A program made the position numbers and the translations under genes. A stretch of DNA of 64,000 bases from CAYPIE01 sp964410665 (GTDB taxonomy: Bacteria > Planctomycetota > Planctomycetia > Gemmatales > Gemmataceae). Below are positions 35,378-45,200 of this stretch, piece after piece (the stretch's first letter is position 1; every line of letters starts with the position of its first letter). The DNA lies in contig CAYPIE010000010.1 in NCBI GenBank assembly GCA_964410665.1, positions 36,531 to 100,530 of the forward strand. Direction: 5' to 3'. Below the pieces are notes generated by a model. It did no database searches and was not told where the DNA came from. It worked only from the letters and a program-made list of their open reading frames with translations.

Positions 35378-35526
35378 CCGGGGCGATTNNNNNNNNNNNN
35401 NNNNNNNNNNNNNNNNNNNNNNNNNNNNNNNNNNNNNNNNNNNNNNNNNNNNNNNNNNNNNNNNNNNNNNNNNNNNNNNNNNNNNNNNCCGGGGCGATTT
35501 CTTCTGTCCGGGGCGATTCCTTCTGA
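35378..35526. repeat. 19-bp tandem repeat at both edges of the assembly gap
   Basis: The unit CCGGGGCGATTTCTTCTGT is seen at 35489-35507 and again, with two differences, at 35508-35526. The left edge ends in CCGGGGCGATT (35378-35388), a partial third unit. The gap probably interrupts a tandem array that could not be assembled, so its real size may differ from 100 bases. Confidence 0.75.
35389..35488. other. Assembly gap (100 N)
   Basis: One hundred undetermined bases join two contigs. Exactly 100 is a conventional placeholder length. Confidence 0.99.
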
Positions 35527-36097
35527 GCGGCGCGTGGGAAACCGCCGAGGTTTGGGTGGAAGTGCCTGGGACCAACGCAGCGTGGGAGTACGACCTGGCA
35601 GACGCGGGATCTTCAACCGACGCCTGTCCAACGCTTGGCGCGAGGGAACTCTATGGTATTCGGCACTAGAGTTGCCACGGTCCGGGTGGCACGCTCGGAG
35701 TCCGCGACGGGCGTGGGAAACGCCTCGTGCGTGGGGGCATGGGAATGCACGGGTTGCGGAGCATGCCCTGAGTCGCCCACGCGCGGAGTCCGGGGGTAGC
35801 CTGGCCCACGTTCGCCGGTGCAGGGGAAACATTCGGACTTCTACAGGAACCTGACAAGGGCGGACACGACCAGTTGGCTTTCATCAACGTGTGGCAACTT
35901 TGTGGAAGTCCGTAACGTTAGCGTCTTCGAGGATTTCGATGTGGACATAGCCTTTGAGGATGGTAGCACCGTCCTGATCCGGAACGTCAATGTCACCGGC
36001 CCACCGGTTTGGCCCGTCAGTAAGTAACCTTCTGTCGCATGGTCGGAAGGGCGATGGAAGAACACCGCAGCGAGACGATTGCTCTGCCCGAGAGGCT

Positions 36098-36125
36098 AGC
36101 ATGCCCCACACGCTGGGCTTCGCTA
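36098..36125 (-). repeat. REP-like sequence, copy 2 (inverted)
   Basis: This stretch, ending CCACACGCTGGGCTTCGCTA, is the reverse complement of copy 1 at 35291-35318 with one mismatch. It is followed by AGATGCTTACCCTAC, which looks like the second half of a palindromic element. Confidence 0.7.
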
Positions 36126-36200
36126 GATGCTTACCCTACGGCCAGCATGATCGAGGTCGGGGGGGCAAGGAGGACAAGCGGTGTTGTCTGGAGACCGAGG

Positions 36201-36224
36201 CAGGAGGTGAAGAGTCACCTCCTG
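36201..36224 (-). terminator. Strong hairpin downstream of the giant surface-protein gene
   Basis: CAGGAGGTGA pairs perfectly with TCACCTCCTG over 10 bases around a 4-base AGAG loop. It lies 55-78 bases after the stop codon at 36279 on the coding strand. No U-tract follows, so it may be a transcript-end stabilising structure rather than a classical intrinsic terminator. One arm is a perfect Shine-Dalgarno match (AGGAGGTGA). Confidence 0.55.
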
Positions 36225-36278
36225 TAGCGATGTGGGTATCCGCCTTACGGGAATGCCATCAGGCGGGATGGGTCCAGG

Positions 36279-39200
36279 TCAACCGACAAAGACACCGCCG
36301 AAAGGAGCAGGTCGGAAGACGTCGAGGAAGAACAAGGGCTCAGGATTGACTTCAGGATTGAGGTCGGCGCCTGAATAAGCGGTGACAGTCGCTCCGGCTC
36401 CGGTGCCGGAACCGACGACGAGGTCGGCCTGGCGGTTCTGGTCGAGGTGCTTGGTGGTCAGGCGGATGCCGCCGCGGTTGGCGATGTCGCCGGCGAAGAA
36501 ATTGGCGACGGTGGTTTGTCGTCCGTTGAGCAGTTCGCTGCCAGACAGGGCGAACACGCGTGGCCCGCCGCCCGGCCCACCACCGGCAATGACCTCGGCG
36601 AAGCCGTCGCCGTCGAGGTCGCCGCCGGCGATGAACACACCGTTGCGTAGGGACTGCTCGAAGACGAAGAAGTCAGGGGCGAGCTTGCGCGGCGTCTGTC
36701 CCGGCCGCAGCGAGGCACCGTCAAAGACCGCCAGCCGTGGTCCTCCGCCGAAGCCGGCGGCGACGAGCAAGTCGGGGGTGGCATCGCCATTAATGTCGGC
36801 GAGAGCAATGCGGGCACCGCCGCGGAAGTTAGGATCCTCGATCCCGAAGAAGTCGGCGATGGTGGAGCGATCCGCACCGGAGAGGATACGCACACGCGGT
36901 CCCCCGCCCTCATCCGGAGAAATGGCAATGTCATCGATTCCATCGCCATCGAGATCAGACGCAGCGAGGAAGATGCCGCCCCTAAAGGAGGCTTCAAAGG
37001 GCGGGACTCGGAAGAGTTCGTCCCCGGTGTCGCCGTCGAGGGCGATGACCAGGGTGCTACTGCCAGGGCCGGTGCCGACGAGCAAGTCCGGGACATCGTC
37101 GAGGTTAAGGGATGCGGTGGCGGTGCGGACGCCGCCGCTGAAGCCAGCTTCGAAAACCGGGAAGCGGGATCGCTCGCTACCGTCGGGTTGGTAGGCGACG
37201 ACGATGGGTCCGCCGCCGCTACCGGCCCCGACCAGGAACGGCTGGGGCAACGTGCTGGCGGGCGGCAGCGGGGGCGGCGTCACCGGGGGTGTGGGCGGCA
37301 CCATCGGCGGTACGGTGGGTGGGGTTGTGGGGGGCCCCGGCGGCAGCATCGGTGGAGTGGGCGGTGTCATCGGAGGCCCGGGTGGCGGGACATCGGGGAC
37401 GATTTCGGTCAGGGCCTGGGCTTCGCCAGGGGTCGGCTGAGTCCAGCCGACGGCGTCGCTGGCGACGCTGAAGAATGCATAGGTGTGCCCGATCTCTCCC
37501 TGGAAGTCGGCGGAGGTCGTCGTGGTGTTGTCCAGCCACTGGGTGAATGCGCCATCGTCGACGGCGACAAACACATCGTAGTGAAGGATGCCGGATCCCA
37601 GGTCGGTCCCTGCCCAGCTCACGGTGAAGGTAGTATCGGTGGTGGTTGTCGGCAGTGGGTTGACGGAACTGCTCGGCGCGTCACGGTCGATGGTATTGGT
37701 GTAGACGTTGGTCACGATCGGGTCGTTGGTATCAAAGACGATCGAGGCCTGTTGGTCGATGGTGGTGTTGGTGGCGCGATCGCTCAGGGCGCGGATGGTG
37801 TAGGAGACGAACCCCTCACCTTCTCCGGGGTCGAGGTTCGGCGGCAAGAAGCCGTCGAAGACTCCTTCGGGGAACAAGCCCGTGTTCGGGTCGATGCTGA
37901 GGAAGGTCCAGGAGACGGTGCGGGTTTCGATATTCAGCTCGGCGGTAATATCCACTCGCAGCGGCGTACCGTTCGTATTTTCGGTGTCGACACTAGTGAC
38001 GAAGGACTGCAAACCATCAGGGACCTCGATTGCGATGTCGGCAAAGCCCAAGTCGCCCAGTTGGAAGGTGGCGAGATCAAGGTCGGCGTCGAGACGGTGA
38101 GTGACGAACACCTCTTGGGCGGGAGCGGTAGCGGATGCAAGGTTCTCGAAGCGGATGGTGTAGGGTAGTGTCTGGTCTAGGTGGATGTAGCGGTCGTCGC
38201 CGACGCCGGCGGGGCCGGTGATGTCATTGGGGTCAAAACCATTTCTGGGACGGCTCTTTGTTTTTTCATAAAAATCAAAACCCGTTGCTCCCGCTAACGC
38301 CCCCATGGCGTTAGAAACGAAGTCCTGCCAGTGAAATGCACTACGATTACAATCATTGAGATCGATGCCCCCCTCATTGATCGCTTGAACGATTTCGACT
38401 CCCAATCCTGCAATGTTGGCGGCCACGAATCCGAGGAAAACCCCTGGGAAGAAAGCTGCTCGGGTTTGGGAAGGTAAAGAGTTAAAGCCTGGGATCTGAG
38501 TAATAGGGTTAAAAGTCTTGGCCATTTCCCTCGCTGCTTCATAGTGCCGTAAGTCAATTGTGTGGTTACATGGATCTCCTTGGTTGATCCCAAAGGGGTC
38601 CCAGTAGCGTGGGCCTTTTACGTTCGGGTCCCAAGGACCAAGGACGTCCGGATTCGGGAGATTAAAAAACTCACCGGTAGGATCAGTATAACTAATTGGG
38701 TTATTAAATACATAGTGATATGGTGTTGTTCCTGACGGGATCAACAAAGGGTCCGGGCTGATAAAGCGTCCAGAAGCCGAATCATAGTGACGCGCTCCAG
38801 CCAGTGAGAGTCCGTTCGGACCAGGCAGAACACCCCATTTACCGTGGTAAGTCAAGTCATAAGGAGAAGCCGGTACTGTCTCCAGGGTCTCCCCGAATGG
38901 GAGGTATGAATACCTCCCGACATAATCACCCTCCGGCCCAGAAATACCGACGGTCGAGCCACTACCGTCAAAGTCGTAGAAGGCGGGCTGGCCACTGATC
39001 ACATGGCCGATAACCCCAATCCCGGAGAGATACTGTACGAGCTTCTCACCGTCGGGGGTATAGACTGCTGCCAGGTTGTCGACGAGGATCGGATCGATTA
39101 GGTACTCGGTTCGAACACCATCACTAGTAACGGCACGAAGGTTACCGAACCCGTCGTATTCATAGATGATATTGATATTTGGTCCGTGAATTTGAACGAG

Positions 39201-42200
39201 TTGTCGGTTGTCGTTGAAGATGTACTCGGTAGTACCGGCACCGGTCGTCTGGGATCGCAGGTTTCCGTCAGCATCATAAGTATATATAGATGTATTTGTA
39301 GCGATCAGGCGGTATTCTTCATCGTATTCATAAGAAGAAGTCCCGAATTCGCTATCGACCACCGAGAGTCGGTTGCCAGCCGCATCGTAAGTGTAAGCAA
39401 TGGACCGGCCGTCTGGGAGGACGATCGAGCTTAGCTGACCGACCACATCATACTCATACAGGGTTCTGCCCTCAGGGGTGGTCATTTCCGTCCTGCGCCC
39501 GAGGGAATCATACGCATAACGGATCAACAGGTTTGGGTCCTGTTCCCCGGGTTGGAAGTGGGCGATTTGGACGAGCTGTGAGTCAGGGTTGTAGTGATAG
39601 GTGGTGACAGTCCCATTTCCCTTCTCTTCACGAGTGAGGCGACCGGTCTTGTCGTACATATACTGCACCAGGGAGGCGTTTGTGTCGTCTCGGACTAGTT
39701 CAAGTCGTCCCAGAGCATCATAGCTATAGTTGAGGGTGAAACCGTCTTGGTGCACCACTTGGGTCCGACGCCCGGCGGTATCGTATTGGTAGGTGAGCGA
39801 CCGATCGTTGGGATAGTTGATCGTCTTTAGGCTCCCGTTCGGGAAGTAGTCTATCTCGGTAACCCCGGAAGCATCGGTCATACGGATCAATTGAGCTCGA
39901 GAGTTATACTCGTATGTGATGATGTCACCGTCGGACCCGATCCGGCGAGTGATCTGCCCGGCGGAATTCGTTTCGAAGGTGACCGTGTTTCCTCTAGCGT
40001 CCGTCGCAGAGGTGACGCTGCCGACGGCATCGCGACCAAAGGTGGAGTTGGCACTGTCCGGCCGAGTGACCTGGATGAGGTTGTTCCGTTGGTCATAACT
40101 GAGCAAAGTAGTTCGCCCAACTCCATCATGAAAGCTAGTAAGATTGCCACGATTGTCGTAGGTAAATGAGGTATCTCGCCCCAACGGATCGCGGATGGAA
40201 GTGATCTGTCCGAAGGAGTCGTTCGTAAGTTCGATCACTGTCCCAGAGGCGAAAGTCATTGATGTGAGAGAGCCGTTCTCATCGTATCCATAATAAGAGT
40301 TCTGCCCCAATGGATCGGAAAGTCGAAGCAATTCACCAGAATCGCCGAGGAGGATGGAAGTCGTCTCCCCGCCTGCGTTGGTGACGCTGATTTCCCCAGT
40401 CGGGTGATAGACATAGTGCTTCCGCGCAAGGCCTTCGTTTCGCTCGTCGCGGATCAAGCGCCCTTCGGTATCGTACTCAAACGACATATTGGTCCCGTCG
40501 GAAAGCTGGACCGATGCCAACGCGTGTTCTCGCTGTAGCCCTTGGTCAGAGACATACGTATACCGATGGGTACCAAAGGCGTTGGTATAGCTGGTCAGGT
40601 GTTCCCCAGACGCGTCGTAAGCATAGGAGGTCGACCGCCCTTCGGAATCGGCGAGCGAGGCGATGGTTCCATGTTGGTTGTAGGTCAATTGGATGGAACC
40701 ACCACTACTGTGGTTCAGCGTCGTCAACCGCCCTTGCCCATCATACGTCGCGGTGACACGGTTCCCATTTGGATCTTGGATGAAGGCTAGCTGGCCGTTC
40801 TCCAGAAACCGGGTGTCTGTGCCGTCCATCGTGGTACGAGTCAGTACCCCCGCCGCGCGGGTAAGTCGGGTAGGGTCGTTCGGTGCGGATTGGTAAGAGC
40901 CGTCCTCTTGGAGCAAGAATCGCGTTTGGGCTGGTCCTTCCTGGAGGATCACGTCGCCGTTGTCGAGGGTGATCGCTTCGAGATCCCAGTTATGCGTCCA
41001 TCCTCGACCGAACCGTCCCAAGGTGTAACGCCCAAGGATCGACTGTTGGTAAGCTCGGACAAAGCTGAGTGAGAGGCCCGGGACGCTGACGTTTGTGTCC
41101 ACACTAGGTAAAAGAGGTGAGGTGATATAGGTGGCGTCGGCGCTCGCCAACGCCATGCCGACGAGCCTTTGGGTGTCTGGAGTACGGATCCCGCCTGCAC
41201 TAAGCGAGTTCGCGTACTCGCCCAAGAGTGCCTGGTACTCCCCCGAGGTGGTTCCCGCCTCCATGACAAAGTTTGCGTAAATTGCTTCCCAGGCATCCGT
41301 CGGTATCTGCAAAGGACGTAGAGTGTTTTTGAGGCGATTCCAGTCGATCGTTGCTTCCTCTTTGGTTGTGGATAACTGGAAGTCGATATCCTCCAAGCCC
41401 GTCGTAAGGAATTCGAACTCAACCCGCCCACGCTGTCCGGGCCGCAGCACCCCGGCTGGCCCATCGGGAGCGATGCCAAGGAAGGTGAGACTTCCCCCGA
41501 GGAACTCGGACCGGCCAGCAAGTCGCAATCGCGCGGTATTTGCTTCAACCCGCAGTAGCGGGGCGGGGATGTCGGTCGTGCTAGTGTTGATGTATTCAAC
41601 GGCTGCCTTGCCGACCCTGCCCACCCGGACGAACTCGGGGGTTACCATGAAAAGCTGTAGCGGGTTCTCGCTGACGCTCGGCGGCTCGACCGTAAAGGCG
41701 TTCGCCAGGGTCTCGGTCCGATCCTCCATGGTTAGCTGCAGGTCGAAGGCCCCTGCCACCAGGCCGGTGAGGTCGAAAGTTGCGTACAGCAAGGACGGGT
41801 CGCGGAAGTCGATCATGCTGGCTTCGAGCGTGGTGTTGCCTCGGACCAGGGTCGCCAGGCTGTGGAAAGTGAAGCCGGTGCCGCGGACCTCGACCGTGAC
41901 CCTGCCGCTGGCTGGGCCGCGGTCGGGGGTGATGGCGTCGATTTCTAGCGAGGTGTCCTCGGCGGACAGGGTGAACGGGGCAATGGAGGCGACTCCGAAG
42001 CGGCTGCGCGCCAGCACATAATAAGTTCCAGGCCGTGTCAGCGGGATGGTGAGTATCTGATCGGGTTGAGCGAACTCTCTTGCTGTGTGATCGAAGGTGA
42101 ATGGTGTCGGTAGCACTCCGAATGCGGCGTACAACTCGGTGCCACCGGCGATCGCTTGGCTGTCGAGAGTAAGGCGTACGGAAGTCCCCGGTTGCACCTC

Positions 42201-45200
42201 GATTTGGTAGTAACGATCTTGGTTGACGCCTGTAAACGTGTCGTTGATGGGCGAAGCGAAGGTCAGCTCAGGGATGCTTAGAATCGTCGGGTCGAAGCGG
42301 AAAGCAAGATTGTTCGTGCGGTGGGTGTCGGCGATGACCTGGTTTCGCGTGTCCACTTGGACGAAAACATAGAAAGTCCCGATTAAGCCGGCTGGGGGGA
42401 CCACGGTCTCCGAACGAGCAATACTGGCCAGGGCGCCGAGGCCACCTGTGTGCGCCAGCATCCCAATGCGGACGTCGGAACCGTCGAGGACCCGGTCGGT
42501 CGACAAGTAGACGGCTTCTTGCCAGTCCCCAGGGATGGCTTGACGGGCGAAATTCCTGGTCACCCAGGTGACGCGGAACGGAGCACCGGCGGCGACCTCG
42601 GTGGGGGCATGGAGGTTGACCGCCCCGAGGTCGGCCTTGGCCGCGGTCGCCGCAAAATCCTGGTCGGTGCGGATGGACTCATCGGTTGGTAGCATCACCG
42701 TCAGCGATTCGGGACCGCTCGACTCGAATCCGTCGGGGAGGACAACTCCGACTTGGTAGTTCCCCGCCGGCAGGTTCGTGAAGGCGTAGCCACCTTGATC
42801 ATCGGTGAGGCGTCGTGGCTCGCCCACGTCGGGCTGACCGTTTTGGTTGTGGTCCAGGTACACGGCGATCCCCGGGAGCGGTTCCCCCCCCATCGTCTGG
42901 GACACGCTACCCTGAATCGCTCCGCTGCTGGCAACCGTGAAAGCGAATACGTCTGCTCCACCGGTACGATCACCGGGGAACAGGTCGTCCGCTGCGGAAT
43001 CGAAGATGACCTCAGTATGGCCGGATCCGACGAAGAGATACCGGAAGCTCACGCTCGCAGCCGCGGCTCCTTTGGTTCCCGACTCGGTGTAACTGACCAG
43101 TCGGGTCATCCCCGCGTCGAGATCGCGCAAGAACACATCCGGAGCGTTTGGGCCGTTGTTGTCGATGAAATCTACCGTGAGATCAGTCGCTTCGCTCTGG
43201 AACACGACGTAGCGGCCGTCGGGACTGATCGTCGGGGCATCGTCAATGTTGCTGGTGACGAGAACCTGGTCATTGCCCCCTGTGGTGTGCCCAGCGTTGA
43301 TGGACACCAATTGCGTCGTCCCTATCTGCAGATCGCGAACGTAAGCCTGAAGGATCGAGCTGGTTGGTATGTCAGTCAAGTCGGTGGCGCGGCTGACGAA
43401 AACTAGCTTCTGGCCGTCATGGCTCAGGCGGGGGTAGAGGGAATCCTGGTTGCCCCCGTTGCTGCCTTGCTGGTTGACGCTGGCGAGGATGGTAACGTCG
43501 GTTTCTAGATCGCGGACGAAGATATCCGTCCGGTCGTTGTTATCCAGGGTGGTTAGATTGTTGGCCCGGCTGGCGAAGGCGACATAGCGTCCGTCGGGGG
43601 TCATCACTGGGCGAAAGCCGTTGCCTTCCCCGGAGTGATCATTGCCAGCGGCGGTGCCGGCAGCGTTGACACTGACTAGGGTGATGGAGTCTGTGTCGCG
43701 GTCCCAGCGGAAGACGTCGGCCTTGCCGTTCCCATCATTGGCCACCAGGTTGTCGGCCTTGCTGGTGAAGGTAATGTAGCGGCCGTCTGCGGACATGCTC
43801 AGGTGATACGAGTCAGCATTGATGGTGCCGTCGTTGGTGAGGTTGTGACTTACCAGCAGGGTTTTGCCGGCCCACATGTCGCGCTGGTAAATGGCGATCT
43901 GCTCATCGGGGTTGGATAACCCATCGATTAGGTTGCTGCTGATGCTCGTGAAGGCAATATAGCGGCCATCGTCGCTGATGGCGTGTTCCAGGGTCGAGAA
44001 GACTTTCTGTCCATTATTGCTTCGGGTTTCGGAGGGATCGACCGAGACCAGTTGGGTCACGCCGGTGCTCAAGTCGCGGAGGTAGACGTCGCGGCCCCAG
44101 AAAAAATTGCCCTCGAAGCTGATGTCGTCGACCAGGGGTTGCGAGCCGCCCGTTGGCACCCGACTCCAAAAAGCGACAAACCGGCCATCTGGAGTGATCA
44201 GCGGGTTAAAGCCCCCACCAGAGACGGTCGGGTCTGGAGTCAAGTCGACGAGTTGTGTTTCGCCGGTCTGGCGGTCATGGACATAGGACACCCCGGTCTG
44301 AAAGCCGGTGTAAGTGATGCCAGGGACCAGGTCCGCGGAGGGGCCTGCCTGGAATGCGACATAACGTCCGTCGGGGGTGGCCGAGAAGACGCCACCGCCG
44401 CCGAGTTGTTCGAGTGGGAAACTAGGATCTCGGCGAGAAGCGAGCGCGACAATCCCGTCGTCGAGATCGTGAACGATGACATCCTGGCGCTGGTTGCGGT
44501 CGCCAGCGACCAGGTTATCGGCCAAGCTCTCGAAGGCGAAGGTCTGGAAGTCGGCACTGACCGCATACAGCTGGGACAGGTCGTTGCCGCCGGAGCTAAC
44601 GTTGGTGGTGATGCCAGATAGCATGTCGCGGATGAAGAGGTCACGGCGGTTGAGACTATTGGCCTGGTTCTGGTTGCCGTCGGGGTCTGCAGAGAGGTTG
44701 CCCGCCTCGCTGAAAAAGGCGATCCAGCGGCCGTCGTCGCTGATGGTCGGCACGACTGTGAGTCCGTCGCCCCCGTTGTCGCCGGCGCGGTTGATGGTCA
44801 CCAGCTCGGTGACGCCGTTGACCATGTCGCGGCGGAACGCATCAAATGTGTTGTTAGTGTCGTTGACGGTTGGGTCGAGGCCGGTGCCGTTGGAGATGAA
44901 GGCAATGTACTTACCGTCCGGGGTGATGCGACCAGAAAAGCCGCCGACGCCGGCGCTGCCATCGGCGTTGACGCTGACCAGCGTGGTCGTGCCGGCGATG
45001 CGGTCGCGGACGTAGAGGTTGTTGCCGTTGAAGATCGGCACGCCGGCGAAGTTGACGTCTGAGGAGACGAATAGGACATAGCGCCCATCCGCGCTGATGG
45101 CGTCTTCGGTCATGCCGGAGTGGACAGTCGGTTGCCGCGTGCCGGTGCTGTCGATGGTGATCAGCTCGGTTTTGCCGGTGGTGAGGTCGCGAACGTAGAC

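Larger units (their letters stand above)
35133..36278. other. Non-coding region around the scaffold gap
   Basis: About 1.1 kb contains the TetR operator region, a 100-N assembly gap (35389-35488), short tandem repeats at the gap edges, two inverted copies of a REP-like sequence (35291-35318 and 36098-36125) and a strong hairpin (36201-36224). Open frames crossing the N run are artefacts. A 69-codon plus-strand frame from GTG 35818 to 36027 encodes VEVRNVSVFEDFDVDIAFEDGSTV-like residues of protein-like composition but has no good ribosome site; I do not call it a gene. Confidence 0.7.

Noticed and set aside
35158..35832. Open frames crossing the N run
   Set aside because: They exist only because undetermined bases are read as sense codons; the flanking sequence is repeat and operator DNA.
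35818..36027. Plus-strand 69-codon frame with protein-like composition
   Set aside because: It starts at GTG without a ribosome site, has no recognised domain and lies in a repeat-rich region beside the gap. It could be the tail of a lost gene, but I cannot support that.
37188..38168. A 326-codon plus-strand frame rich in Gly
   Set aside because: It mirrors the Pro-rich linker and Ig-like part of the giant surface protein on the other strand.
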